Positions 27,831 through 37,161 of a stretch of 64,000 bases of DNA are shown here, in pieces. The DNA comes from Kushneria phyllosphaerae (lineage in GTDB: Bacteria; Pseudomonadota; Gammaproteobacteria; Pseudomonadales; Halomonadaceae): the NCBI RefSeq assembly GCF_900312995.1, contig NZ_ONZI01000004.1, forward strand, positions 186,001 to 250,000, read 5' to 3'. Each line of letters begins with the position of its first letter. The first letter of the stretch is position 1. The notes under the pieces were generated by a model. It searched no databases. It was not told the origin of the DNA and was given only the letters and a program-made list of their open reading frames with translations. Made by a program: the position numbers and the translations under genes.

Positions 27831-29128
27831 CCATTGCCGACGGTACGATCCTGATGGTCGGGGCCATCTTTGCCCTGTTGATTACCGGCCTGCCGCTGGC
27901 CTTCATTACCGGCCTGGTCGCACTTGCCTTTACCTTCGGCTGGTTCGGGCCAATGGCCATGCCGCTGGTCACCAGCCGCATCTATGGTTTTGTCACCGAG
28001 TATTCACTGGTGGCGGTACCCATGTTCGTGTTGATGGCATCGCTGCTGGATCGCTCCGGTATCGCCAGGGACTTGTTCAACGCCATGCGCGTCTTTGCAG
28101 GCCGGCTGCCCGGCGGCGTGGCGGTGCAGACGGTGGTCGTGGCGTTTTTCCTGGCGGCGCTTTCGGGAATTATTGGAGGTGAAATCGTGCTGCTGGGCAT
28201 TCTTGCCCTGCCGCAGATGCTGCGACTGGGTTATGACAAGCATCTGTCCATTGGCGTGGTCTGCGCCGGCGGCTCACTGGGGACCATGATGCCGCCCTCG
28301 ATCGTACTGATCATCTATGGGTTGATTGCCAGTGTCTCCATTGCCGATCTGTTTACCGCCGCCATCACGCCAGCGGTGATCCTGATGCTGTCCTACATCG
28401 GATATGTGCTGGTGCGTTGCCTGAAAAATCCAAGCCTCGGACCACCCTTGAGTGAAGAGGACCGTCGCGAAACCTTTGCCACCAAAGGCAAGGCATTGCA
28501 GGCGATTATCGTGCCCGCGCTGATCGCGGTGCTTGTTCTGGGCTCGATCTATGGCGGTGTGGCCTCGGTCACGGAAGCAGCGGCCATGGGTGTCTTCGGC
28601 GTATTGCTGGCGATCATGCTGCGTGGCGAGTTCTCGTTTAAAACCATGCACGAAAGCCTTGGTCAGACGCTGATGACCTGCGGCATGATCATCTGGATCG
28701 GCATCGGCGCAGCAGCGCTGGTCGGGGTTTACAACCTGATGGGCGGCAACCGTTTTATCTCGGGCATGATCATGGGCCTCGATGTGGCCCCGATCGTGAT
28801 TATCCTGGTGATGATGGGCATCCTGCTGGTGCTGGGCATGTTCCTCGACTGGATTGGCGTGGCAATGCTGACCCTGCCGATCTTTGTTCCGATCATTACA
28901 CAGCTGGGCTACAGCCCGATATGGTTCGGGATTTTGTTTGCCGTCAATATGCAGGTGTCTTTCCTGTCACCGCCGTTCGGGCCGGCGGCCTTCTATCTCA
29001 AGGGGGTCGCCCCACCGGAAATCAGCCTCAAGGATATTTTTGTCTCACTGCTGCCCTTTATTGCCCTGCAGCTGCTGGTGCTGTTTGCCCTGCTGTTCTG
29101 GCCGAATCTGGCCATGTGGCTGGTGTAG
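27827..29128 (+). CDS. TRAP transporter large permease (DctM family)
   Basis: A 433-residue, roughly twelve-helix membrane protein forming the Na+-coupled translocation channel of the TRAP system. Typical segments are GGSLGTMMPPSIVLIIYGLI (the conserved G-G-LG--IPPS re-entrant hairpin) and the C-terminal VNMQVSFLSPPFGPAAFYLKG. It starts with a 4-base overlap with dctQ. The operon reads receptor 1, receptor 2, small permease, large permease, with no regulator attached. A hairpin at 29177-29204 separates it from the convergent gcvT. Confidence 0.95.
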   Translation: MTIADGTILMVGAIFALLITGLPLAFITGLVALAFTFGWFGPMAMPLVTSRIYGFVTEYSLVAVPMFVLMASLLDRSGIARDLFNAMRVFAGRLPGGVAVQTVVVAFFLAALSGIIGGEIVLLGILALPQMLRLGYDKHLSIGVVCAGGSLGTMMPPSIVLIIYGLIASVSIADLFTAAITPAVILMLSYIGYVLVRCLKNPSLGPPLSEEDRRETFATKGKALQAIIVPALIAVLVLGSIYGGVASVTEAAAMGVFGVLLAIMLRGEFSFKTMHESLGQTLMTCGMIIWIGIGAAALVGVYNLMGGNRFISGMIMGLDVAPIVIILVMMGILLVLGMFLDWIGVAMLTLPIFVPIITQLGYSPIWFGILFAVNMQVSFLSPPFGPAAFYLKGVAPPEISLKDIFVSLLPFIALQLLVLFALLFWPNLAMWLV

Positions 29129-29176
29129 ACATTGGATGCCCTATAACGCCTGACCTGAAAAGGAACAGCCTGTCGG

Positions 29177-29204
29177 AAAAAGGCCCTGCCAACGCAGGGC
29201 CTTT
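29177..29204 (-). terminator. Terminator between gcvT and the TRAP operon
   Basis: An 11-bp stem (AAAGGCCCTGC / GCAGGGCCTTT, loop CAAC). On the minus strand it ends in a T-run, terminating gcvT; on the plus strand the T-tract is short (TTT), so it may also serve dctM weakly. Confidence 0.75.
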
Positions 29205-29249
29205 ACCGGTTCCATTCAGCCAAAAGAGAAATTCAGCTGCGATAGCAAT

Positions 29250-30365
29250 TCAGCCACGATAGTAGTGCGTCGTGACAAAGGGCATCGGCGTGACCGTCAT
29301 GTCCATCCGCCGGCCGCGTACTTCGGCCTGCAGCTTCTGACCCGGCGCACAAAACTCTCGCTTGAGGTACCCCATGGCAACAGGGATGCCGACCGAGGGG
29401 CCAAAGGTGCCTGAAGTGACCTCACCGATGGGGTCACCTTCCATATTGAAAAGTTTCGCCCCTTCACGCACTGGTGCCCTCCCGTCAGCTTTCAGCCCGA
29501 CTCTCAGCCGTTCCGTGTCTTGATTGCCCTGCTGGGTCAGGATCACATCCGCCCCGGGAAATCCGCCTTCACGTTCACCGCCCTGGCGCCTTGCCTTGCC
29601 AATCGCCCAGCCCAGAGAAGCTTCAATGGGCGTGGTGTCTTCACCCATGTCGTGACCATAGAGACACAGCCCGGCCTCCAGTCGTAGTGAGTCACGCGCA
29701 CCCAGCCCAATGGGCGCCACCTCTTCCTGAGCCAGCAGCCATTCGGCAATGTCTTTGGCACCGTCTGCCGCAATGGACAGCTCGAAACCATCTTCCCCGG
29801 TATACCCCGAACAGCTCACCCAGACCTCATGGCTCATGATTTCGAACCGGGCATGCTGCATGAAGGTAAGCTCTGCCGCCTGCGGACACAGCCTGCGCAT
29901 CACCGCACGCGCCATGGGCCCCTGAAGCGCCAGCAGGGCACGATCCTCGACCACCTCAAGAACACCGCCCTCACCCAGCCCGCTTCTCAACAGGGCCGCA
30001 TCTGCCGCGCGACAGGCGGCATTAACGACCAGGTAGAGATGATCACCGGCATTGACCGCCATGAAGTCATCATGGATACCGCCGACGTTGCTGGTAAACA
30101 GGCCGTAGCGCTGGCGCCCGGGGGCGATGCTCACGGCATCGATGGGCGATACCCGCTCCAGCGCCTGTGCCGGCTGACTACCGCGAATCAGCATCTGCCC
30201 CATGTGCGAGACGTCAAACAGTCCACACTGGCGACGGGTATGCTCATGCTCACGCTTGATCCCCATCTCGAACTGGACAGGCATTTCATAGCCGGCGAAG
30301 GGAACAAATCTGGCCCCGCGCTGTTGCCAGAGCGTATAAAGCGGCGTTCGATGCAGGGTTGACAT
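29250..30365 (-). CDS. gcvT: Aminomethyltransferase (glycine cleavage T protein)
   Basis: A 371-residue T protein that moves the methylene group from H-protein-bound aminomethyl to tetrahydrofolate, releasing ammonia. The N-terminal FVPFAGYEMPVQF and LFDVSHMGQM, the central SCSGYTGEDGFELS and the C-terminal SFGPSVGIPVAMGY-type segment (here TFGPSVGIPVAMGYL) are GcvT signatures. Start ATG 30365 follows CGGAGGATTT. It is on the opposite strand from gcvH-gcvP, in a transcript headed by the sodium:alanine/glycine symporter, so the cleavage system here is split into two divergent units. Confidence 0.96.
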   Translation of the reverse strand: MSTLHRTPLYTLWQQRGARFVPFAGYEMPVQFEMGIKREHEHTRRQCGLFDVSHMGQMLIRGSQPAQALERVSPIDAVSIAPGRQRYGLFTSNVGGIHDDFMAVNAGDHLYLVVNAACRAADAALLRSGLGEGGVLEVVEDRALLALQGPMARAVMRRLCPQAAELTFMQHARFEIMSHEVWVSCSGYTGEDGFELSIAADGAKDIAEWLLAQEEVAPIGLGARDSLRLEAGLCLYGHDMGEDTTPIEASLGWAIGKARRQGGEREGGFPGADVILTQQGNQDTERLRVGLKADGRAPVREGAKLFNMEGDPIGEVTSGTFGPSVGIPVAMGYLKREFCAPGQKLQAEVRGRRMDMTVTPMPFVTTHYYRG

Positions 30366-30446
30366 AAATCCTCCGAATCCGGTTCATGAATGAATGCTTT
30401 TGATGTACATGACCCTCGTTTGCCGGGCCACGCACATGCCGCCGAC

Positions 30447-31817
30447 CTATTTTTGCACTTGATTGGACGCCTGCCTTTCCGCAGCGAAATGCTCTCGAGT
30501 CAGCTTGAAAACGACTGGTGACAGCAGCGCCAGAGCGATCAGGTTGGGAATCGCCATCAAGGCGTTAAAGGTATCCGCCAGCAGCCAGATGAAATCAAGA
30601 TGGGCCATCGCGCCTACTGGAATGGCCAGCACAAATGCGATGCGATAAAAACGCGATGCGCGGCTGCCAAAAAGATACTGAAAGCATCGTTCGCCGTAGT
30701 ACGACCAGCCCAGAATGGTGGTAAAGGCAAAGATCGCCAGCGCAATGGCTACGATATAGTCGCCGGGCCCCGGTAACGCTGTCCTGAAGGCCAGAGAAGT
30801 CAGTGAAGCGCCCGAGTCCCCTTCAAGCCACTGCCCTGAGGTCAAAATGGCCAGCGCAGTGACAGAACAGACCACGATGGTATCAATGAAGGTGCCCAGC
30901 ATGGCCACCATCCCCTGCCTGACTGGGCTGTTGGTCTGCGCTGCAGCATGGGCAATGGGGGCACTGCCAAGCCCGGCCTCATTGGAGAAGACCCCTCGAG
31001 CCACCCCGAAGCGGATGGCCGCAGCGACGGCGGCACCGGCAAACCCGCCGGCTGCTGAAATGGGGGTAAAGGCATGACGAACAATCAGCAAAAACGCTTC
31101 GGGGATGGCGGCATAGTTAATGGCCAGTACGACCAGGCCGGCCAGCAGATAGGCCACGGCCATGAACGGCACCAGACGTCCGGCGACGCTTGAAATACGC
31201 TGGATGCCTCCGAGGATGACGGCACCCGCCAGCACCATGATGACCAGGCCGGTTACCCAGGAAGGGATGCTGAAAGAGGTCGACAGGGCATCGGCGACCG
31301 AGTTGGCCTGCACCGTATTACCGATACCAAACGACGCCAGCGTTCCAAACAGGGCAAACAACACGCCCAGCCAGGCATAGCGTTTGCCAAGACCGTTTTT
31401 GATGTAATACATCGGCCCGCCCACGAAATTGCCCTGATCATCGCGCTCGCGAAAACGCACGGCACAGACCGCCTCGGCGTATTTGGTGGCCATGCCTACC
31501 AGAGCAGTCATCCACATCCAGAACACGGCGCCCGGCCCGCCAAGCGCGATGGCAGTGGCCACCCCGGCAATATTGCCGGTACCGATGGTGGCCGACAGCG
31601 AGGTCATGAGCGCGTTAAATGATGAAATCTCGCCGCTGTCCTTTTCACCCGGAGTACGTCCCTGCCAAAGCAGTCCAAAGGCTCGGCCGATGTTGCGTAC
31701 CGGCATCCCCTTGAGCCCGATCTGCAGATAAAGGCCGACACCCAGTAACAGCAGCAGCATCAGTGGCCCCCAGACCACTCCATTAATTCCTTCCACCAGT
31801 CCCTGTAATGCTTCCAT
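30447..31817 (-). CDS. Sodium:alanine/glycine symporter (AgcS family)
   Basis: A 456-residue inner-membrane Na+-coupled symporter for alanine or glycine. Typical AgcS segments include SLSATIGTGNIAGVATAI, GGPGAVFWMWMTALVGMATKYAE (read as GGPGAVFWMW then KYAE), and VFSNEAGLGSAPIAHAAA. About ten hydrophobic helices. ATG 31817 is chosen because GGAG lies nine bases upstream; the frame extends to 31850 without homology. It precedes gcvT by 81 bases on the same strand, so glycine uptake and breakdown appear coupled. Glycine is therefore the likelier substrate here (inference from context). Confidence 0.94.
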   Translation of the reverse strand: MEALQGLVEGINGVVWGPLMLLLLLGVGLYLQIGLKGMPVRNIGRAFGLLWQGRTPGEKDSGEISSFNALMTSLSATIGTGNIAGVATAIALGGPGAVFWMWMTALVGMATKYAEAVCAVRFRERDDQGNFVGGPMYYIKNGLGKRYAWLGVLFALFGTLASFGIGNTVQANSVADALSTSFSIPSWVTGLVIMVLAGAVILGGIQRISSVAGRLVPFMAVAYLLAGLVVLAINYAAIPEAFLLIVRHAFTPISAAGGFAGAAVAAAIRFGVARGVFSNEAGLGSAPIAHAAAQTNSPVRQGMVAMLGTFIDTIVVCSVTALAILTSGQWLEGDSGASLTSLAFRTALPGPGDYIVAIALAIFAFTTILGWSYYGERCFQYLFGSRASRFYRIAFVLAIPVGAMAHLDFIWLLADTFNALMAIPNLIALALLSPVVFKLTREHFAAERQASNQVQK

Positions 31818-32150
31818 GACCGATTTCTCCCGATTTGTTATTGAAGTCATAGTGTGTCAAACGACATGGATGACGGCGCATCATGAAAATCTACAGGCTG
31901 ACCCTGACAATGTCATGGCAAGCTTGCCAGAGACCGACGTTTTTCACGCCAGCCCCTTTTAGTCCTCGACCGGCAACGTTACGATAAGGAAAAAGTTTCC
32001 GATCGGAAACACACCGGCATAACAAAATCGCCGATCCGCAATCAGCAGTGGACGAGCAAGCCGCCTGAAGCCACCCTATAGGCAGGTCAGCCTCGTTATC
32101 CCCGGGATGTTTCGCCATCCGTCATCTTGGCATTGAACAGGACATATAAT
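31818..32150. other. Divergent control region between agcS-gcvT and gcvH-gcvP
   Basis: This 333-base gap holds no gene. It contains the 16-bp palindrome at 31995-32010, a near-palindrome ATCCC-C-GGGAT close to 32098, and the ribosome site of gcvH (AGGA, eight bases before ATG). I looked for the glycine riboswitch core (GGAGAG ... CTCTCAGG) on both strands and did not see it. Confidence 0.6.
31995..32010. promoter_or_regulatory. Perfect 16-bp palindrome, candidate operator of the glycine locus
   Basis: GTTTCCGATCGGAAAC is a perfect inverted repeat lying midway between the divergent agcS and gcvH starts. Symmetry and position suit a dimeric repressor or activator that controls both transcripts. 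I cannot name the protein; it is not an obvious PurR or GcvA site. Confidence 0.45.
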
Positions 32151-32549
32151 ATGAGCCAGATCCCCACTAATCTTCGCTATTCGGACAGTCACGAATGGGT
32201 CCAGGACAATGGTGATGGTACGGTCACCATCGGCATTACTGACCATGCCCAGCAGGCCCTTGGCGACGTGGTCTTCGTGGAACTTCCCGAAGTGGGCAGT
32301 ACCCTTGCAACAGGCGAAGAGTTCGGTGTGGTCGAGTCGGTCAAGGCCGCCTCGGACCTTTATGCCCCACTGAGTGGTGAAGTCCTAGGCGTCAACACCC
32401 TGCTTGAGGATGCCCCTGAAAGCCTCAATGAAAGCCCCTATGACGATGCCTGGCTGATCAAGATTCGTCTGGCAGAACCCGATGAACTCGAATCGCTGAT
32501 GGACGCTGACAGCTATACCGAGCTTGTCGCCAACGAAGCCAACGACTGA
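32151..32549 (+). CDS. gcvH: Glycine cleavage system H protein
   Basis: A 132-residue lipoyl carrier protein shuttling the aminomethyl group between P, T and L proteins. The lipoylated lysine is Lys65 in GVVESVKAASDLYAP, and the N-terminal NLRYSDSHEWV is canonical. ATG 32151 is preferred since AGGA lies eight bases upstream and the protein then matches E. coli GcvH (129); the frame is open to 32127. gcvP follows after 129 bases. No L-protein gene is present here, as usual, since Lpd is shared. Confidence 0.97.
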   Translation: MSQIPTNLRYSDSHEWVQDNGDGTVTIGITDHAQQALGDVVFVELPEVGSTLATGEEFGVVESVKAASDLYAPLSGEVLGVNTLLEDAPESLNESPYDDAWLIKIRLAEPDELESLMDADSYTELVANEAND

Positions 32550-32678
32550 TCGCGTTTACCACCCACACCCGAGGCTGACCTCCTCGCTGTTGTCGGAAGG
32601 CCGCTCACTCGTTACCGGGTTCTGCACTGATAGCACCCTGCAGTGACGCCTTCCGACACCTCATCTTACGGATATCCC

Positions 32679-35570
32679 ATGGCCGCTGACTCTCGCTCGC
32701 TGGATGAACTCTTCGCGCATGATGCGTTTATTGCCCGTCATATCGGCATCGATACCACGGCACGTCACCAAATGCTGGAGACGCTGGGCGCCGATACGAT
32801 GGCTGACCTGCTCGCGCACGCCATTCCCCAGGACATTCGCATGGAAGGCGAACTGAATCTGGCCGAACCGGTGTCGGAGCTTGAGGCGCTGACGCGTCTA
32901 CGTCGGGTCATGGGTACCAATCAGGTCATGAGAAATCATATCGGGGCCGGCTATTACGGCACCATCATGCCTGCCGTCATTGCGCGCAATGTACTTGAAA
33001 ACCCGGGCTGGTATACCGCCTATACGCCGTATCAACCCGAGATTTCCCAGGGTCGGCTCGAAGGCCTGCTCAACTTTCAGCAGATGGTCATGGACATGAC
33101 CGGCATGGCACTGGCCAATGCCTCATTGCTGGATGAAGCTACCGCCGCCGCCGAGGCCATGGCGCTGTGCAAGCGCGCCAACCGCAAAAACAAAAGCTCG
33201 GCATTTTTTGTGGCCGATCACGTGTTCCCCCAGACGCTGGACGTCGTGCGTACGCGTGCTCGCTGGCTGGGCCTTGAGGTCATCGTCGACCGCGCCGAAA
33301 CACTGGATCAGTACGATGTCTTTGGTGCTCTGCTGCAGTATCCGGCTGAAGACGGCAGCGTGACGGATCTCAGAGCGCTTATCGAGCGCGCGCATGAGCG
33401 TCACACCATGGTCGCCGTGGCCACCGACCTTCTGGCACTGGCCCTTTTGAAGCCGCCGGGAGAGATGGGCGCCGATATCGCACTTGGCTCCGCTCAGCGC
33501 TTTGGCGTGCCCATGGGCTTTGGCGGCCCGCATGCTGCCTTTTTTGCCGTCAACGACGACCTCAAGCGTTCCATGCCCGGTCGTGTTATCGGGGTTTCCC
33601 GCGACCGCCACGGCAAACCCGCGCTACGCATGGCCATGCAGACACGGGAACAGCACATCCGTCGCGAGAAGGCGACCTCCAACATTTGTACCGCCCAGGC
33701 GCTGCTGGCCAACATTGCCGGTTTTTATGCGGTCTATCATGGCCCGGACGGTATTCGCACCATTGCCACTCGCGTTCATCGCCTGACCTGCATTCTGGCA
33801 AAAGGCCTGGCCGACAGCGCTGCAAGCGTCGACAACGAGGGCTTTTTCGATACGCTGACGCTGCGCGTTGATGATGTAGCAGCACTTCAGCAGCGCGCTG
33901 AAAAGGCCGGCCACAATCTGCGCTATCGTGACGATGGCCGGATAAGCATCAGTCTGGACGAGACCACCACCCCGGAAGATCTCGACGCCCTTTTCACCAT
34001 TTTACTGGGTGGCCAGCACGATCAGAATGTGGCCGCCATAGACGCCAAGCTTCAAAATACCGGCACCCAATTACCGGCGCCCTGCCAGCGACAGTCAGAC
34101 TTTTTGACGCATCCGACCTTCTCGCGCTATCACAGCGAAACCGAGATGCTGCGCTACCTGAAGCGGCTCGAAAATCGTGATCTGTCGCTCACGCATGCCA
34201 TGATTCCGCTGGGCTCCTGCACCATGAAGCTCAATGCCACCACCGAGATGGTGCCGCTGTCCTGGACCGAGTGCGCCGACATTCATCCCTTTGCGCCCGA
34301 GTCGCAGGTGTCGGGCTACATGACGATGATTGGTGAGCTGGGGAACTATCTCATTGAAGTCACCGGTTATGATGCCATCTCCATGCAGCCCAACTCCGGG
34401 GCACAGGGAGAATATGCCGGGCTTCTGGCCATCCGGCGCTATCAGCAGTCGATCGATCAGGGCCATCGACACATCTGCCTGATTCCGTCATCGGCCCATG
34501 GCACCAACCCGGCATCGGCCGCCATGACCAGCATGAAGGTGGTGGTGGTGGAATGTGATGCCAACGGCAATATCGATCTGGCAGATCTGCAGGTGAAGGC
34601 TGAAAAACACAGCGATGAACTCTCGGCCATCATGCTGACCTATCCGTCGACGCATGGCGTTTTTGAAGAAGGTGTTCGCAAGGCCTGTGAGATCGTGCAT
34701 CAGCACGGCGGCCAGGTGTATATCGATGGCGCCAACATGAACGCCCAGGTGGGCCTGTGTCGGCCAGGGGATTATGGCGGTGATGTTTCACATCTCAACC
34801 TGCACAAGACCTTCTGCATTCCCCACGGTGGTGGCGGCCCAGGCATGGGTCCGATTGGCGTCAAGGCGCACCTGGCCGATTATCTGCCGGGCCATGTCCA
34901 TCGCACCGATCACACGAGCCTTGAGCCGGGCACTGCCGTCTCCTCGGCCGCCTTTGGCAGCGCCCTGATCCTGCCCATTTCATGGGCCTACATCGTCATG
35001 ATGGGCGCACGCGGCCTGCGAGAGGCCAGTGAAGCGGCCATTTTGAATGCCAACTACATGGCCCATCGTCTGAGCGAGCACTACAGAGTCCTCTACCGTG
35101 GCCAAAAGGGCCATGTGGCGCACGAGTGCATCATCGATATTCGGCCCCTCAAGGCCGCCAGCGGTATCGACGAAGAGGACATTGCCAAGCGTCTGATGGA
35201 TTACGGCTTCCATGCACCGACCATGTCCTTCCCGGTGGCCGGCACCCTCATGATCGAGCCGACCGAGTCCGAGTCACATCAGGAGCTGGACCGCTTCTGT
35301 GAGGCCATGATTGCCATTCGTGAAGAGATTCGCGCCGTGGAGCAGGGAGACGTGGCACGCGACAACAATGTGCTGGTCAATGCCCCGCACACTCAGCGTG
35401 ACCTGTATCAGGAAGACTGGCCGTTCCCCTACTCCCGGGAACAGGCTGCCTTTCCAACACCGGCGACAAAAGCCGCCAAGTTCTGGCCCAGCGTCAACCG
35501 GGTCGACAACGTCTATGGCGACCGCAACCTGATCTGCAGCTGTCCGAGCATTGATGACTATCGCGACTGA
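32679..35570 (+). CDS. gcvP: Glycine dehydrogenase (decarboxylating), P protein
   Basis: A 963-residue single-chain P protein, the PLP enzyme that decarboxylates glycine and loads H protein. N-terminal [17 protein letters not shown], the [13 protein letters not shown] [15 protein letters not shown], and the PLP-lysine segment [20 protein letters not shown] are all present. I choose ATG 32679 ([12 protein letters not shown]), giving the family's usual length; GTG 32643 is in frame but not conserved. The gene is closed by a 17-bp terminator. It forms a transcript with gcvH, with gcvT on the other strand. Confidence 0.97.
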   Translation: MAADSRSLDELFAHDAFIARHIGIDTTARHQMLETLGADTMADLLAHAIPQDIRMEGELNLAEPVSELEALTRLRRVMGTNQVMRNHIGAGYYGTIMPAVIARNVLENPGWYTAYTPYQPEISQGRLEGLLNFQQMVMDMTGMALANASLLDEATAAAEAMALCKRANRKNKSSAFFVADHVFPQTLDVVRTRARWLGLEVIVDRAETLDQYDVFGALLQYPAEDGSVTDLRALIERAHERHTMVAVATDLLALALLKPPGEMGADIALGSAQRFGVPMGFGGPHAAFFAVNDDLKRSMPGRVIGVSRDRHGKPALRMAMQTREQHIRREKATSNICTAQALLANIAGFYAVYHGPDGIRTIATRVHRLTCILAKGLADSAASVDNEGFFDTLTLRVDDVAALQQRAEKAGHNLRYRDDGRISISLDETTTPEDLDALFTILLGGQHDQNVAAIDAKLQNTGTQLPAPCQRQSDFLTHPTFSRYHSETEMLRYLKRLENRDLSLTHAMIPLGSCTMKLNATTEMVPLSWTECADIHPFAPESQVSGYMTMIGELGNYLIEVTGYDAISMQPNSGAQGEYAGLLAIRRYQQSIDQGHRHICLIPSSAHGTNPASAAMTSMKVVVVECDANGNIDLADLQVKAEKHSDELSAIMLTYPSTHGVFEEGVRKACEIVHQHGGQVYIDGANMNAQVGLCRPGDYGGDVSHLNLHKTFCIPHGGGGPGMGPIGVKAHLADYLPGHVHRTDHTSLEPGTAVSSAAFGSALILPISWAYIVMMGARGLREASEAAILNANYMAHRLSEHYRVLYRGQKGHVAHECIIDIRPLKAASGIDEEDIAKRLMDYGFHAPTMSFPVAGTLMIEPTESESHQELDRFCEAMIAIREEIRAVEQGDVARDNNVLVNAPHTQRDLYQEDWPFPYSREQAAFPTPATKAAKFWPSVNRVDNVYGDRNLICSCPSIDDYRD

Positions 35571-35603
35571 TTGACCCTCGCGATCGATCAGCCTTTCGGA
35601 TAC

Positions 35604-35643
35604 AAAAGGCCGACACAATGGATGACATTGTGTCGGCCTTTTT
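35604..35643. terminator. Bidirectional terminator between gcvP and LysR gene
   Basis: A 17-bp perfect stem (AAAAGGCCGACACAATG with its complement, loop GATGA) with T-tracts in both orientations. It ends gcvHP and, on the other strand, the LysR gene. Confidence 0.92.
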
Positions 35644-35671
35644 GGTCAACGCCTGACGCTGCTGGAGAGAC

Positions 35672-36619
35672 TTACGCGTTACCGCCCTCGGCAGGCGTTT
35701 CGTAGCCATACATGTCGGCAGGCGCTTCGTAGCCATAAAGGGCATTGCGACGCTGCTCGCGAAATTCATCCAGCAACTGGCGGTATCGTCGAGGCAGCTC
35801 CACCCCTCTGCGCGTCAAAACATACAGGGATTCATACACCGGCACCGACAACGGTACTTCCTGAACCTGGCGCTGCCAAGGCGAGGTTTCAAGCACCGCG
35901 CGAGATACGACCGTAAAGCCCAGCCCGCGAGCGACCGCGTCCAGCACAACTGCCACATCGTTGGTATAGCCCTTTTGCGGAAAGTAACTGATCGAGCGGA
36001 ACTCGTCAGGGTAGTTGTCACGCAGCACCTGGCTTGCGTTATTAACGCCATCGAAGTAGTTCAGAAACCCCAGAGACAGCAGTTCGTTGATGCTATTGCC
36101 ACGAAAATCGGCAGGCACCACCAGGCATAGCGGCTCATGGTGCCAGAGCTCATACTCAAGGTCGGGATGACGCGTGATATCCGTGACGATCCCCAGGTCA
36201 TGGCGACCAGCCAGAACATCCTGCACGATTTCGGCATTGAAGGCGAAATTGTAGTTGATGGTCAGCCCGGTATTGACCTGCTGATAGCCCAGTGCAAAGG
36301 GGTAAAACATCAAGCCGATGCTTGACGGGCTGGCGACACGACAGTCGCCACTGCTCAGGGACTCATCATCAAGGCCATGGCGAAACTGTTCATGTTCGGC
36401 AAACAGGCGAATGGCATAGTCGTAGGCCCGCCGTCCTGCTTCCGTGAGCGTAAAACGACGGCCGTGCCGACGCAGCAGGGTCTTGTCGAGATAGTGTTCA
36501 AGCTTGCGGATGTGCTGGCTGACCCCGGGCTGCGTCATTTCCAGCTTATGGGCCGTATGGGTAAAGCTGCCTGTTTCCACCAGCGTGATAAAGGTTTTGA
36601 AATACTGGGCATTAAACAT
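35672..36619 (-). CDS. LysR-family transcription regulator with repeated C-terminal tail
   Basis: A 315-residue LysR-type regulator. The N-terminal helix-turn-helix is GSFTHTAHKLEMTQPGVSQHIRKLE (read as FTHTAHKLEMTQPGVSQHI) and the effector domain follows. The last 21 residues are a tandem 9-residue repeat, YGYEAPADM then YGYETPAEG, which is unusual for the family. It is convergent with gcvP and divergent from the YfcL-like gene at a 196-base gap with TGATCA-type palindromic DNA. The effector is unknown; a role in glycine metabolism is possible only by proximity. Confidence 0.9.
   Translation of the reverse strand: MFNAQYFKTFITLVETGSFTHTAHKLEMTQPGVSQHIRKLEHYLDKTLLRRHGRRFTLTEAGRRAYDYAIRLFAEHEQFRHGLDDESLSSGDCRVASPSSIGLMFYPFALGYQQVNTGLTINYNFAFNAEIVQDVLAGRHDLGIVTDITRHPDLEYELWHHEPLCLVVPADFRGNSINELLSLGFLNYFDGVNNASQVLRDNYPDEFRSISYFPQKGYTNDVAVVLDAVARGLGFTVVSRAVLETSPWQRQVQEVPLSVPVYESLYVLTRRGVELPRRYRQLLDEFREQRRNALYGYEAPADMYGYETPAEGGNA
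35684..35737 (-). repeat. Two tandem 27-bp units in the LysR C-terminus
   Basis: Two adjacent 27-base copies encode YGYEAPADM and YGYETPAEG. The copies differ at a few bases, so this is a recent in-frame duplication. Confidence 0.7.
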
Positions 36620-36815
36620 GAGACGTTATCAGCTCACTGACAGCCCTGAACGACATGCGCCCGGGCAAACAAAAAATCTTCATTTCTGATCAGATAGATA
36701 CGGCGTGACCGGCTACCTTATCAGAAAAGAGCACGGCCCGCATGAGCTCCTCGGGCTCTCGTGTTAGCATCCCGTGACAGGATTTTTGACACTGCTTGCC
36801 ATTGGAATCTCCAAC

Positions 36816-37100
36816 ATGCCTGACCCCTTTTTAAGACGCGCAGAAGACATCAAAAAGACACTGCTTGCGATGGAATCCGAGGCGCGCGAGGAAGACCTTT
36901 TTGCACTGGGCTACATGATTCCGCAGATCGAGCTTGTGCAGGAGATGGCGCAATACGATCCAGAGGACGTAACCAGCGAGGACTTCGATGCCACCTACCG
37001 CCAGTGGCTTGAAAGCACCTTCATGGAAGATGCTATGGAAAGCGATGACCGTCAGCGGATCGAGGAACTCTGGCACAGCGCCATGAACCGCGCGGGCTGA
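36816..37100 (+). CDS. YfcL-like small protein
   Basis: A 94-residue acidic protein. The pattern EDLFALGYMIPQIELVQEMA and the later DDRQRIEELWHSAM resemble E. coli YfcL (92 residues), with the shared 'DELFASGYL' and 'D..L...W' positions. No function is known for the family. Start ATG 36816 follows GGAAT. It lies 61 bases before ppnN on the same strand and is divergent from the LysR gene. Confidence 0.7.
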   Translation: MPDPFLRRAEDIKKTLLAMESEAREEDLFALGYMIPQIELVQEMAQYDPEDVTSEDFDATYRQWLESTFMEDAMESDDRQRIEELWHSAMNRAG

Positions 37101-37161
37101 CCCATGTCGCCAGAGCTTGCCTCTGGCATTTGTTGACTGCAGGAAAAGGAGATCAAAGAGG

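Noticed and set aside
24977..29128. Ectoine TRAP transporter TeaABC
   Set aside because: The receptors lack resemblance to TeaA around the ligand pocket and show a TakP-like pattern; the duplicated receptor also differs from teaABC.
29177..29204. Repetitive extragenic palindrome
   Set aside because: It fits a simple terminator with T-tract and is not seen repeated elsewhere in the window.
31818..32150. Glycine riboswitch upstream of gcvH or agcS
   Set aside because: No GGAGAG/CTCTCAGG core on either strand.
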